A DNA stretch of 64,000 nt from Sediminicola sp. YIK13 (GCF_001430825.1 NZ_CP010535.1:972501-1036500), one strand, 5' to 3'; counted from the first letter of the stretch, positions 18,707-27,332 are shown. A program made the numbers and translations. The notes: generated by a model from the letters alone, not told the origin.

Positions 18707-19501
18707 ATGGATAAAGAATCAATCATAAAGAAAATAATACAACATAAAAAACAACCCAATTTAAGATACCGGTTGAAACATAATGTAGAGAGTTTCACAG
18801 ATCGACTTTTTTTCATGCTTTTCGATATTGAAACGCCGGTAGAAGAAAATTTAGACATTTTGGAAAAGGAGTTTGACGAGTTGGTGAGTTTAGCCTGTTG
18901 GCATTTGGAAACCCCTTGCAAAAAAGTATGGAACAATTATATGGCCAAAATACCCACTATTTTGGAAAAACTAAATTTGGATGCAGAGGCCATTGTGAAC
19001 TGTGATCCCGCCTCCCTATCCATAGAAGAGGTGTATATGGCCTATCCTGGTTTTTATGCCATCGCCATTTACCGATTGGCCCATGAATTATATGAAGAAG
19101 GGTTTCCTATGGTTCCCCGCCTAATGACAGAATATGCCCATAGGCAAACAGGGGTCGATATCAATCCCGGAGCCAAGATTGGGGATTCCTTTTTTATAGA
19201 CCATGCAACTGGGGTGGTTATAGGTGAGACGGCCATAATCATGAACAATGTTAAAATCTACCAAGGGGTCACTTTAGGTGGGCTATATGTTGCCAAAAAT
19301 CTACAGAATACCAAAAGACACCCTACCATAGAAAATAATGTGACCATTTATGCCAATGCCACTATTTTAGGCGGGAAAACCGTTATTGGTGAAAATAGTA
19401 TTGTAGGCGGTAACGCATGGATCACGTCATCGATTCCTCCAAACTCAACGGTGTACCATAAACCAGAGATTAAAATAAAAACCATCACCAATGGGTCATA
19501 G
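18707..19501 (+). CDS. cysE: Serine O-acetyltransferase
   Basis: Transfers acetyl from acetyl-CoA to L-serine, giving O-acetylserine, the first committed step of cysteine synthesis. A helical N-terminal domain (about 1-150) precedes a left-handed hexapeptide beta-helix with PGAKIGDSFFIDHATGVVIG, carrying the catalytic His, and YQGVTLGG. I take the ATG at 18707 (MDKESIIKK, 264 aa); the frame stays open to a TTG 21 bases upstream, which is less likely. It overlaps the start of cysM by 11 bases, so the two enzymes are translationally coupled. Confidence 0.93.
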   Translation: MDKESIIKKIIQHKKQPNLRYRLKHNVESFTDRLFFMLFDIETPVEENLDILEKEFDELVSLACWHLETPCKKVWNNYMAKIPTILEKLNLDAEAIVNCDPASLSIEEVYMAYPGFYAIAIYRLAHELYEEGFPMVPRLMTEYAHRQTGVDINPGAKIGDSFFIDHATGVVIGETAIIMNNVKIYQGVTLGGLYVAKNLQNTKRHPTIENNVTIYANATILGGKTVIGENSIVGGNAWITSSIPPNSTVYHKPEIKIKTITNGS

Positions 19502-20375
19502 CGTAATAGATCTAATTGGAAATACCCCTTTGGTAGAATCAAGGGTGTTGAACCAAAATCCAAATGTCCGATTGTTTTTTAAAATGGAAGGACATAATCC
19601 CGGAGGCAGTGTAAAAGACCGGGCGGCACTTAATATGATCCAAAGTGGTCTGGAAAGAGGCGATATTGACAAAACCTCTAAACTAATTGAAGCCACTAGC
19701 GGAAATACCGGAATTGCATTGGCCATGATAGCAGGCATCTATGGTTTGGACATCGAGTTGGTCATGCCCGAAAATTCAACAAAAGAACGGGTTCAGACCA
19801 TGAGGGCATATGGAGCAAAAGTGACCTTGACCCCTGCAGATATTGGTATTGAAGGAGCACGTGATTATGCCGAGGAGAAAGTGGCCAACCATGGTTACAT
19901 CATGTTGAACCAATTTGGTAATGACGATAACTGGAAGGCACATTATAAAAGTACAGGTCCAGAAATTTGGAGGGACACCGAAGGAAAAGTAACACATTTT
20001 GTATCCTCCATGGGAACCACAGGTACCATTATGGGAACCTCTACTTTTTTAAAAGAAAAGAATCCCAACATACAGATTGTAGGGGTGCAACCTGCGGACG
20101 ATGCCAAAATACCCGGGATACGAAAATGGCCGGAAGAGTATTTACCCAAAATTTTTGATAGAAGTAAGGTCGATCAGATTATTGAGGTGACCGAAGAAGC
20201 AGCCATAGTAATGGCCAAAAGATTGGCCAAGGAAGAAGGAGTGTTCTCCGGCATGAGCAGTGGCGGGGCTACAGTAGCCGCTTTGGAATTAGCCAAAACC
20301 TTAGAAAAGGGAGTTATTGTTTCCATTATTTGTGATAGGGGCGATCGCTATTTATCCTCTGACTTATTCGAATAA
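19491..20375 (+). CDS. cysM: Cysteine synthase B (O-acetylserine sulfhydrylase)
   Basis: 294 aa PLP enzyme that makes L-cysteine from O-acetylserine and sulfide. The PLP lysine is Lys42 in GGSVKDRAAL, the substrate loop is EATSGNTGIALAM, and the phosphate-binding loop is SSMGTTGTIMG. The length and the VQPADDAKIPGI segment favour the CysM type, which can also accept thiosulfate, over CysK. It lies immediately downstream of cysE with overlapping frames, a two-gene cysteine operon ended by a clear terminator. No upstream riboswitch or T-box was seen. Confidence 0.93.
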   Translation: MGHSVIDLIGNTPLVESRVLNQNPNVRLFFKMEGHNPGGSVKDRAALNMIQSGLERGDIDKTSKLIEATSGNTGIALAMIAGIYGLDIELVMPENSTKERVQTMRAYGAKVTLTPADIGIEGARDYAEEKVANHGYIMLNQFGNDDNWKAHYKSTGPEIWRDTEGKVTHFVSSMGTTGTIMGTSTFLKEKNPNIQIVGVQPADDAKIPGIRKWPEEYLPKIFDRSKVDQIIEVTEEAAIVMAKRLAKEEGVFSGMSSGGATVAALELAKTLEKGVIVSIICDRGDRYLSSDLFE

Positions 20376-20377
20376 AA

Positions 20378-20407
20378 AAAGAGCGCTTTACAACGCTCTG
20401 TTTTTAT
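20378..20407. terminator. Bidirectional terminator between cysM and the DUF1328 gene
   Basis: AGAGCG (20380-20385) pairs with CGCTCT (20394-20399). There are A residues before and T residues after, so it works for cysM on the plus strand and for the small membrane protein gene on the minus strand. Confidence 0.85.
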
Positions 20408-20565
20408 TTCCTGAACAACCCTCTTATGAGGGTGAGTAGAAAAACCAGTATAATGATAATGAAAAGTATTTTTGCTATTCCCTGAGCAGCACCCGCCAAT
20501 CCTCCAAATCCAAGAATTGCCGTAATAAGTGCCATCAATATAAATATGAAGGTCCAGCGCCACAT
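20404..20565 (-). CDS. DUF1328 (YtjA-like) small membrane protein
   Basis: 53 aa, two transmembrane helices. The sequence MWRWTFIFILMALITAILGF followed by GGLAGAAQGIAKILF and a C-terminal LIRGLFRK matches the DUF1328 pattern (LGFGG-x-AG-A-x-GIAKILF) almost exactly. It is an inner-membrane protein of unknown function, often found with stress genes; here Dps and a secreted protein follow on the same strand upstream. A second ATG directly before the chosen one (20566-20568) gives a 54-aa version. An overlapping longer frame on the same strand is not coding. Confidence 0.9.
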   Translation of the reverse strand: MWRWTFIFILMALITAILGFGGLAGAAQGIAKILFIIIILVFLLTLIRGLFRK

Positions 20566-20604
20566 CATTAAAACTAGTATTTAAGTTGGTTATTCTAAAT
20601 GATT

Positions 20605-21117
20605 CTATTTCATTGACTTATATTCTTCAATGAACAGATTTATTTCATTTCCTTTGTCATCGGTAATGACATAGGCCTCTTTATTGTTTTTCAGCTTGTT
20701 CTTGTAAATACTCTCGCTCTTTACAATCTCTAAATTGTCCCCGTTGTCTATGGCTACCATGATTTCATCGTCATTGGTGACCAACATAAAATCGGATTTA
20801 TCGTCTGCTCTGTAGCTGAACTTAATAATTTCATCATAAGAATTGTCACTATCATTATCAATCTTTACCGTTTTCATTACATTCTTTTTTTGGAATACAC
20901 GGTCTTGATTAATTTTGTTCTTGTCTTCCTTTTGGGTCATAACATCGCGAGATACCATGGTATTGATTTTTACTGAATTTTTTATCAATTCACCACCATT
21001 GTAAACCGAATAAGTTTTTTCCGTAGTCTCTGAGGTCATGTCACTGTTTTCCTGTGCAAGCACGGTAGCTGCAGAAAATAATATAAGAGTACTTAATAAT
21101 ATTTTTATAGATTTCAT
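20605..21117 (-). CDS. Secreted protein of unknown function
   Basis: 170 aa. A clear signal peptide (ILLSTLILFSAATVLAQ) precedes a soluble, very charged domain rich in Asp, Asn and Lys with short beta-prone stretches (SDFMLVTNDDEIMVAIDNGD). No lipobox Cys, no membrane segment, and no motif I recognise. Periplasmic location is likely. It lies between Dps and the DUF1328 gene on the same strand, which suggests a stress-related set, but the gaps (about 40 and 100 bases) do not prove one operon. Confidence 0.75.
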   Translation of the reverse strand: MKSIKILLSTLILFSAATVLAQENSDMTSETTEKTYSVYNGGELIKNSVKINTMVSRDVMTQKEDKNKINQDRVFQKKNVMKTVKIDNDSDNSYDEIIKFSYRADDKSDFMLVTNDDEIMVAIDNGDNLEIVKSESIYKNKLKNNKEAYVITDDKGNEINLFIEEYKSMK

Positions 21118-21215
21118 ATGTTTTGTTTTAAGTTATAATTCTCTCCAAGTGATTTACACCTGGTTATTATTGATACTAATGCTTTAGATGGATGAAATTA
21201 AAATATAGCCTAAGA

Positions 21216-21716
21216 CTAGTTCACCGTGGCATCTTTCAATTTATCGGTTTTGTTTTTATTCCAAGCATCCAACATCCAGCTTGTTTTTTCAAGGTTGCCA
21301 ATATAGCCCCCAATCATGTCTATTGTACCTTCATCCCCTATGGAATTGGCCTTATCAACCACTTTTGACATTTGCATGAGCAATAATCGGTGTGCTTTTA
21401 AAATTTCTTCGACCATTTCATTATCAGCTAACGAAATTGTACTTTCTTCAATAGAAGAAGCTTTTAAATATTCGCTGTAATTACTCATAGGGTGATATCG
21501 CAGTGTTAAAATACGTTCGGCGATTTCGTCTACCTTTACTCTAGCATCTGTATATAGCTCCTCAAATTTTTCGTGGAGGTCAAAAAAGTTGTTTCCCAAG
21601 ATGTTCCAATGGAAGTTCCTTAATTTTTGATAGTACATGTGGTAATCTGCCAAAAGTGTATTGAGTTCAATAACAACAGGCAAAAGTTTTTCTTCATTAA
21701 TATTTAAATAGTTCAT
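21216..21716 (-). CDS. dps: Dps-family ferritin-like DNA protection protein
   Basis: 166 aa from the ATG at 21714-21716 (MNYLNINEEKLLPVV); the frame runs upstream to a TTG, but the ATG gives the normal Dps length. Dps dodecamers oxidise and store iron using hydrogen peroxide and shield DNA. The intersubunit ferroxidase signature is present: a His in LRNFHWNILG, then FDLHEKFEELYTDARVKVDEIAERI with the His, Asp and Glu ligands in register. The C-terminal tail is short and weakly charged, so DNA binding may be weak. Confidence 0.88.
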   Translation of the reverse strand: MNYLNINEEKLLPVVIELNTLLADYHMYYQKLRNFHWNILGNNFFDLHEKFEELYTDARVKVDEIAERILTLRYHPMSNYSEYLKASSIEESTISLADNEMVEEILKAHRLLLMQMSKVVDKANSIGDEGTIDMIGGYIGNLEKTSWMLDAWNKNKTDKLKDATVN

Positions 21717-21845
21717 ATTCAATATAAATTTTGTGATTAAAAAATGTGATTTTAAATTGGACAGGAAGTCTTTGTTTGCCAATAGAATATTGGCGGATTG
21801 GGCGAATGCCCTAAAAAAGAATTTTATTCATTATATCCAACATCA

Positions 21846-21876
21846 CGAATATAGTGGGTATTCAAGGTGTTGTCAA
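21846..21876 (-). promoter_or_regulatory. Candidate promoter upstream of dps
   Basis: On the minus strand TTGACA (21871-21876) is followed after 17 bases by TATATT (21848-21853), which continues as TATATTCG (21846-21853). This reads both as a classical -35/-10 pair and, with one mismatch, as a Bacteroidetes TTG / TAnnTTTG promoter. It would give a leader of about 125 bases. Just upstream two copies of CCGTTAAA lie 10 bases apart (reading the minus strand, within 21877-21900). Confidence 0.4.
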
Positions 21877-21927
21877 GACGTTTAACGGCCTTTAACGGTA
21901 TTTAGGAAGTTTTAACAAAATGGTCTG

Positions 21928-23019
21928 TTAAAGCCAGCGCTTCTTTTTAAAGAATATTAACATAGCTATAAAAAGGGTTAACATAACTCCCCAAACCACG
22001 AAATAGCCATATTTCCATTGTAATTCTGGCATATAGGAAAAGTTCATCCCATAGATTCCAGCAATAAAGGTCAATGGAATAAAAATAGATGCCATGATGG
22101 TAAGTACTTTCATGACCTCGTTCATCTTATTGCTGACATTACTCATGTACATTTCCAATAAGCTCATGGACATTTCCCGATAAATCTGCAGACTTTCATT
22201 GATTTCAAGACAGTGATCCATTAAATCTTTTAAGAATAATTTGGTGTCCTTTGTAATCAAGGGATTTTCAGTATCTATAAGCCTATTGATCAGTTCTTTG
22301 ACAGGAAAAATCCTCCTACGCACCCTTAACACCTCTTTTTTTAGATCTTGGATCTTACGGGCCGTTTCTGGTTTTGGATTATCATAAACCTCTTCCTCCA
22401 ATAGCTCTATTTTGGCATTGATGTTCTCCAAAACAACAAAATAATTATCTATAATGGCGTCCAAAAGAGCGAAAAACAAATAGTCTGCCCCCCTACTCCT
22501 TATGCGACCCGATTTAGTTTGGATACGTTCTCTGAGACCATTAAAAACATCCTCTTGAAGTTCTTGGAATACAATCACAGTTTTTTCCATTAAAACAAAG
22601 GCGACATGTTCACTGACCAATTCATTGTTGGCATCCAGATAAATCATTTTTAAGACACAAAAAAGGTAATCTTCGTATTCATCAATTTTTGGTCTTTGAC
22701 TTGTATTTACCGCATCTTCTATTATCAAAGGGTTCAACTCAAACGCCTTACCAAGGGTTTCTATGTAGGCCTCATCACTTAATCCTACTACATTGATCCA
22801 AGAAGTAGAGGGAGTATTCTTAAAATCTAGAATTTTTTCAACATCATCCGTTTGGTGCACTTGAAATGCACTGTCATCATAATCTATGATGATCACTTTA
22901 CTTTTTTGACCTTCCCTAAACCCTAGATAGGTTACCGTACCTGGCGCCTTTCCTATTTTTTTATTCGCTCTTGGCTGTTTTCTTTGGGTTACTTTATGGT
23001 TAGGCTTCTTTTTGGACAT
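21928..23019 (-). CDS. corA: CorA-type magnesium/cobalt transporter
   Basis: 363 aa. A large cytosolic N-terminal domain with a long coiled helix (about 180-290) is followed by two C-terminal membrane helices. The diagnostic YGMNF motif sits at the end of the first one (FIAGIYGMNFSYMPE), and the protein ends in a basic tail (FFKKKRWL). CorA pentamers import Mg2+ and can carry Co2+ and Ni2+. The basic N-terminus (SKKKPNHKVTQRKQ) is an extension with no known role. Single gene, 46 bases from the TruA paralogue on the same strand; no Mg-sensing leader was recognised. Confidence 0.95.
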   Translation of the reverse strand: MSKKKPNHKVTQRKQPRANKKIGKAPGTVTYLGFREGQKSKVIIIDYDDSAFQVHQTDDVEKILDFKNTPSTSWINVVGLSDEAYIETLGKAFELNPLIIEDAVNTSQRPKIDEYEDYLFCVLKMIYLDANNELVSEHVAFVLMEKTVIVFQELQEDVFNGLRERIQTKSGRIRSRGADYLFFALLDAIIDNYFVVLENINAKIELLEEEVYDNPKPETARKIQDLKKEVLRVRRRIFPVKELINRLIDTENPLITKDTKLFLKDLMDHCLEINESLQIYREMSMSLLEMYMSNVSNKMNEVMKVLTIMASIFIPLTFIAGIYGMNFSYMPELQWKYGYFVVWGVMLTLFIAMLIFFKKKRWL

Positions 23020-23065
23020 GCTAGGAATTTTAAGATTTAAAGATAGGGATATGTATCTAAAATAT

Positions 23066-23851
23066 TTATTGAAAGTCCAATCTATTCAACAATAAACCAG
23101 AACCTGGTGCAACGTAGGACAAAAGAAAAGCAGTATCTGGTTTTAGGGATTCTTCTATATCATTTAGGCTGAGCTCCCCCTTTCCCAATAAAATTAAGGC
23201 ACCCATGATCATGCGTACCTGATAGCGCATAAAACCTTCTGATACTATATGAAGGGCATAGCTTTTTTCGGGGAAAAAATTGGCCTTTAAGATCGTGTTC
23301 TCTTGTATTAAACAGCTTTTTATTCTTCGTTTGGAATTGGTGTTTTCCTGATGCCTTGTCGTGTAGTTCCGGAAATCATGGCTCCCCACAAACAAACTGG
23401 TGGCTTTGGTCATCAGTCCCAAATCCAGATCATCCTGTATGTTGGCAATAAAGGGAGCACTAAAGGGATGGTTTTTTTGGCCGTATGAAAATAAATAGAC
23501 GTATTCCTTTTCCTTACTATGTTGAATAACATTAAAGTCCTTATCGACAGACAAAATAGATGTAATTCTAATATCTGGGGGTAAATTTCTATTGAATAGC
23601 GCTTTAAATACCATTAAGTCGTTCAGCGGAGCATCATCTAAAAATAGTTCAAAGGCGGCATGTAGTGCGGAAACCTTCGCATCGGTACGTCCTGCCCCCA
23701 AGATTTTGAATTTTCTTTCAGGCAATATAAACTTTAAGGTTTTGAGGAGCATGCTCTCAATAGTCTTCTGGCCCGGCTGCTTCTGCCATCCACTATATCG
23801 GAATCCCAAGAATTGTAATTCAATCAAGTAATAATAGCGTTCCTTCTGCAT
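23066..23851 (-). CDS. TruA-like tRNA pseudouridine synthase, divergent paralogue
   Basis: 261 aa with the TruA fold: RYYYLIELQFLGFRYSGWQKQP at the N-terminus aligns with the usual Y-DGT-YHGWQ start, and the catalytic Asp57 lies in GAGRTDAKVSA. In standard TruA this motif is GRTDxGVHA, so Gly and His are replaced by Lys and Ser. MRYQVRMIMGALILLGKGE is the C-terminal signature. Flavobacteria often carry a normal TruA plus such a variant, and I think this is the second type, so its target site may not be tRNA 38-40. Asp is kept, so catalysis is likely. Confidence 0.75.
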   Translation of the reverse strand: MQKERYYYLIELQFLGFRYSGWQKQPGQKTIESMLLKTLKFILPERKFKILGAGRTDAKVSALHAAFELFLDDAPLNDLMVFKALFNRNLPPDIRITSILSVDKDFNVIQHSKEKEYVYLFSYGQKNHPFSAPFIANIQDDLDLGLMTKATSLFVGSHDFRNYTTRHQENTNSKRRIKSCLIQENTILKANFFPEKSYALHIVSEGFMRYQVRMIMGALILLGKGELSLNDIEESLKPDTAFLLSYVAPGSGLLLNRLDFQ

Positions 23852-23958
23852 GGGCCTATTTTGATGCTGTAATGGTAAGTTTAATATAAACCTTGGCCCT
23901 CCAAAAATACTAATTTGACACTAGACTATTAACCTCTAATTATATGTTTGTCCTTTCA

Positions 23959-24068
23959 CTACACTTTTTAGGCTTTTCTCAACAAAATCAAAACTTCATT
24001 TCAAGGATCAAATCCAATTACACAACACTTTTTTAGGCGTTCCCAACAATGGCTGCACTTCATCGAAA
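23959..24068 (+). repeat. Imperfect direct repeat of about 45 bp
   Basis: ACACTTTTTAGGCTTTTCTC at 23959 onward and ACACTTTTTTAGGCGTTCCC at 24024 onward, both continuing with CAACAA and, after a variable stretch, ACTTCAT. The copies start about 64 bases apart in the 294-bp gap between the TruA paralogue and the membrane protein gene at 24146. Nothing else is visible in this gap. Confidence 0.5.
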
Positions 24069-24145
24069 TGTTTGAAATAAATAAAATTGAACTCCGTTTT
24101 ATTTTAAGCAACTGAGGTTCCCCAAGCACCTCGAAACCTACTTTA

Positions 24146-24628
24146 ATGAATACACTACTACGCATCCTTCCATGGGGAATGATTAAGCTATTGTCAATAG
24201 TAACATTGGTAACACTTATTGTTCTTAACTTTTATGGACTTTACACCAATAAGTTCTACTTTTTTAAATTTGACAATTATATTTTTCCTCTATTGTCCAT
24301 AGTCCATTTTGTCTACCTCTATGTAATATGGTTCAAAGTTCGGGAAAATGAATATCCAGATCCACAAATGAGGAACCTGGAATATCTCTTATATGTGATC
24401 CTTTTCATCTACGTATTTCAAATTTTCGATACGCTCTATATCCTTTCCAGTTATAGTGATTATGATGCTTCAATAATCCCAAAAACGTTTATTCCAATTG
24501 GATCGTTGATCGTTACCTTATACTCCCTATTGATTTTTATGACGCTGGTTTCCTTTAAGCACCGTAAGGTATTGGTAGGGGAATATAAATTTATGGATGT
24601 GAACGATAATATTGATTCTTGGCAATAG
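24146..24628 (+). CDS. Four-helix membrane protein of unknown function
   Basis: 160 aa with about four transmembrane helices (roughly 15-32, 45-63, 80-100, 115-135) and a short charged C-terminus ending in a D-rich tail. Aromatic content is high. I do not recognise a family. It has an overall shape like the four-helix proteins at 49-53 kb but lacks their GF...WF...KxWWRY pattern, so I treat it as unrelated. Single gene, followed by a good terminator. Hydrophobic periodicity and a clean ATG support coding. Confidence 0.65.
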   Translation: MNTLLRILPWGMIKLLSIVTLVTLIVLNFYGLYTNKFYFFKFDNYIFPLLSIVHFVYLYVIWFKVRENEYPDPQMRNLEYLLYVILFIYVFQIFDTLYILSSYSDYDASIIPKTFIPIGSLIVTLYSLLIFMTLVSFKHRKVLVGEYKFMDVNDNIDSWQ

Positions 24629-24647
24629 AAATAATTTTATCAAACAA

Positions 24648-24676
24648 AAAGCCCTCTCTAAAAGAAAGGGCTTTTT
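24648..24676. terminator. Bidirectional terminator between convergent genes
   Basis: GCCCTCTCT (24651-24659) pairs with AGAAAGGGC (24663-24671) with one mismatch, flanked by A residues on the left and T residues on the right. It serves the membrane protein gene (plus) and the AAA+ ATPase gene (minus). Confidence 0.85.
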
Positions 24677-24679
24677 TAA

Positions 24680-26149
24680 TTATAGTCCGCTAATAAAGCT
24701 TCCGTAGAGATCTTTAAATTGATACCCCTCCGTAAACCTGTGTTTGCTCAATTTCTTATGGGCCACCAATCCCCAAAGAAGTAATTCCTTTAAAAAGTAA
24801 CTATCTTCTTTTGAAGCCTCTGGTTGATATTCCTTTATCAATTGATTCAATGGCGGAACACTGTCCAGCTCCTTTTGATACTCCTTGTTGGTAGCATCAT
24901 CCAATATTTCGAATCCATCTCCGTCAAAAAACCATGATATTAATTCATCGTAGGGTCCAACGGCATCTTTTCGCTCCAATTTATCAATTTGAGGGAAATA
25001 CATAGGGAACAGGGTTTTTATGGCATCTTCCACTAATATAGCAGCTACTCCCCCTGCGCCTTCCTGCTCTCCTTCATATACCAGTTCTATTTTTCCAGTT
25101 ATTGAAGGAATTACCCCCATAAAGTCGTTTAAACGGATACTGGTGCTGTCTTCACCATTTTTTAATGCGCGTCGCTCTGCGGTGCTCAATAGGTTCTCAA
25201 AGGCTGTGATACTCATTCTGGCACTTACCCCACTTTTTGCATCTACATATTCACTTTCACGGGCTTCAAAACTTATTTGCTCTAATAGGTCTTTGGCCAC
25301 ATCAGGGACAAAAACAGCATTGGTCTGTCTTTCATCCAATTTAGCTTCCTGTTCCGTGATTTTCCTCGCGGTTTTGATATCCTCGGGGTAATGGGTCAAA
25401 ATTTGTGATCCAATTCTATCTTTTAAGGGGGTAACAATGCTTCCCCTATTGGTGTAATCTTCAGGATTGGCAGTAAAGACAAATTGTAGATCTAAGGGTA
25501 ATCGCAATTTAAATCCTCTAATCTGTATATCCCCTTCCTGTAATATGTTAAAAAGTGACACTTGTATCCTCGCCTGCAAATCTGGCAGCTCATTGATTAC
25601 AAAAATACATCGGTTGGCTCTTGGGATCATCCCAAAATGGATCACCCTGTCATCTGCATAGGATAATTTGAGGTTTGCCGCTTTTATAGGGTCTACATCT
25701 CCAATTAAATCCGCTACAGTTACATCTGGGGTGGCTAGTTTTTCATAAAAACGCTCTTCTCGCGGCAACCATGAAATAGGGGTTTTATCCCCTTTTTCCT
25801 TAATGAGTTCCATGGCATACCTAGACATTGGTTTTAAAGGATCATCATTGATTTCCGATCCTTCTACAATAGGAATATATTCATCCAAAAGATTGACCAT
25901 TAATCTTGCCAGCCTAGTTTTAGCCTGTCCCCTTAGTCCTAACAGGTTAATGTTATGTCTGGAAAGTATGGCCCGTTCCAATTCTGGAATCACCGAATTT
26001 TCATAACCCCAAACCCCCATAAAGGTTTGTTCCTTGTTTTTAATTTTAAGTATTAGGTTGTCCCTAAGCTCATCTTTGATGTTTTTAGATTGGTATCCCG
26101 CATTTTTTAGGGCTCCAAGTGTCATTATTTCTTTATAGTTCAATTTCAT
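24680..26149 (-). CDS. AAA+ ATPase of the magnesium-chelatase/MoxR type
   Basis: 489 aa. The AAA+ core covers about 45-300. The P-loop is GLRGQAKTRLA, i.e. the usual second Gly is Ala but the Lys-Thr pair is kept. CIFVINELPDLQ is the Walker B region, FTANPEDY is a sensor-1-type segment, and VSARMSITAFENLLS resembles sensor 2. The C-terminal 150 residues (FEILDDATNKEYQKELDSVPP) are family-specific. Such ATPases work with VWA partners, as BchI works with BchD, to remodel proteins or insert metals. The VWA gene lies 40 bases upstream on the same strand, so this is a two-gene operon. No chlorophyll or cobalamin genes are nearby; the client is unknown. Confidence 0.88.
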   Translation of the reverse strand: MKLNYKEIMTLGALKNAGYQSKNIKDELRDNLILKIKNKEQTFMGVWGYENSVIPELERAILSRHNINLLGLRGQAKTRLARLMVNLLDEYIPIVEGSEINDDPLKPMSRYAMELIKEKGDKTPISWLPREERFYEKLATPDVTVADLIGDVDPIKAANLKLSYADDRVIHFGMIPRANRCIFVINELPDLQARIQVSLFNILQEGDIQIRGFKLRLPLDLQFVFTANPEDYTNRGSIVTPLKDRIGSQILTHYPEDIKTARKITEQEAKLDERQTNAVFVPDVAKDLLEQISFEARESEYVDAKSGVSARMSITAFENLLSTAERRALKNGEDSTSIRLNDFMGVIPSITGKIELVYEGEQEGAGGVAAILVEDAIKTLFPMYFPQIDKLERKDAVGPYDELISWFFDGDGFEILDDATNKEYQKELDSVPPLNQLIKEYQPEASKEDSYFLKELLLWGLVAHKKLSKHRFTEGYQFKDLYGSFISGL

Positions 26150-26189
26150 ACAATTTTTTAAAAACTTCTCTATTGGAAGCTATTCGTTA

Positions 26190-27332
26190 TTATCCTTTTA
26201 ATCTTTTTCTTCTATTTTGCTCGTAATCTTCAAAAATCATTTCACCAAGCCCTTTTAGTCCTGTGAAGAAGGCCTTGCCATTATTGGCTTCCGAAAAATG
26301 ACGCACAAACTGCGTTAAATACGGATCTTTGGCAATCATAAACGTGGTAATTGGAATATGTAATTTTCTAGCCTGTCTGGCCATATTGTAGCATTTCTCC
26401 ACAATATAATCATCCAAGCCAACACTGTTCTTATAGTAAGTACCGTCCGGCATGCGCAAACAACTAGGTTTACCATCGGTAATCATGAATATCTGTTTGT
26501 TGGTATTCCGTTTTCTTCTGAGCATGTCCATGGCCAGCTGCAATCCTGCTACTGTATTGGTATGATAGGGACCCACTTTCAAATATGGAAGATCCTTTAT
26601 AGGGATTGGCCACGCATCATTACCAAAAACCAAAATCTCCAAGGTGTCTTTGGGATATCGGGTGGTAATTAGTTCAGCCAGGGCCATTGCTACCTTTTTA
26701 GCAGGGGTAATTCGATCCTCCCCATAAAGAATCATACTGTGGGAGATATCAATCATAAGCACCGTACTCATTTGGGCCTTGTATTGGGTATCCTCTACCA
26801 CAAGATCATCCTCGCTTAGGGAAAAGCTGTCCATTCCGTGGTTTATTTGGGCATTCTTAAGGCTCTCGGTCATGGAAATATGTTCCAGTCCGTCGCCGTA
26901 CCTATATTCCCGAAATTCCCCTGTATGCTCGTCTCCCCTACCGGATTTACCGGTTTTATGGTTGCCCGAACCGCTGCGTTTGAGTTTACCAAAAATCTGG
27001 TCCAACGCCGCTTGTCTTATTACACGCTCCATTTTGGCGGTTATGGATAAATCTCCATCGCCTTCCCCAGAACCATCGCCTCCACCATCTTTGAATTCTT
27101 CTCTTAAAAACCCTTTTGCTTTGAGGTCTTCAATGAAGTCATCAATGGTGTAATTTTCATCTGTAAGTTCGTATTCCTTGTCCAGCTCCCGCAACCAATC
27201 CAACGCCTCATCCACATCCCCGGAAGTATGTGTGATCAGCTCTTTAAAAATCTCAAAAAGCTTTTCGAAGGGAGTTTGGTTCGGTGCCTCGTACTTGGAA
27301 AAACGAAACCCTTTTCTTTTGTTCATAGCCAT
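26190..27332 (-). CDS. VWA-domain protein, partner of the AAA+ ATPase
   Basis: 380 aa. The N-terminal 150 residues are charged with a Gly/Asp-rich stretch (GGGDGSGEGDGD) and a Lys/Gly-rich one. The C-terminal half is a von Willebrand A domain with a full MIDAS: DISHS (DxSxS) in LMIDISHSMI, a conserved Thr in GPYHTNTVAGL, and ITDGKPS. Cytosolic. It matches the BchD/CoxE-like half of a MoxR-VWA pair; the ATPase gene follows after 40 bases. The C-terminus is basic (NRRKRLKG). Function inferred from pairing only. Confidence 0.88.
   Translation of the reverse strand: MAMNKRKGFRFSKYEAPNQTPFEKLFEIFKELITHTSGDVDEALDWLRELDKEYELTDENYTIDDFIEDLKAKGFLREEFKDGGGDGSGEGDGDLSITAKMERVIRQAALDQIFGKLKRSGSGNHKTGKSGRGDEHTGEFREYRYGDGLEHISMTESLKNAQINHGMDSFSLSEDDLVVEDTQYKAQMSTVLMIDISHSMILYGEDRITPAKKVAMALAELITTRYPKDTLEILVFGNDAWPIPIKDLPYLKVGPYHTNTVAGLQLAMDMLRRKRNTNKQIFMITDGKPSCLRMPDGTYYKNSVGLDDYIVEKCYNMARQARKLHIPITTFMIAKDPYLTQFVRHFSEANNGKAFFTGLKGLGEMIFEDYEQNRRKRLKG

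Noticed and set aside
20348-20563. A 71-aa minus-strand frame (starts MALDLHIYIDGTYYG)
   Set aside because: It overlaps in a different frame the DUF1328 gene, whose protein matches a known family; this frame also runs through the terminator into cysM.
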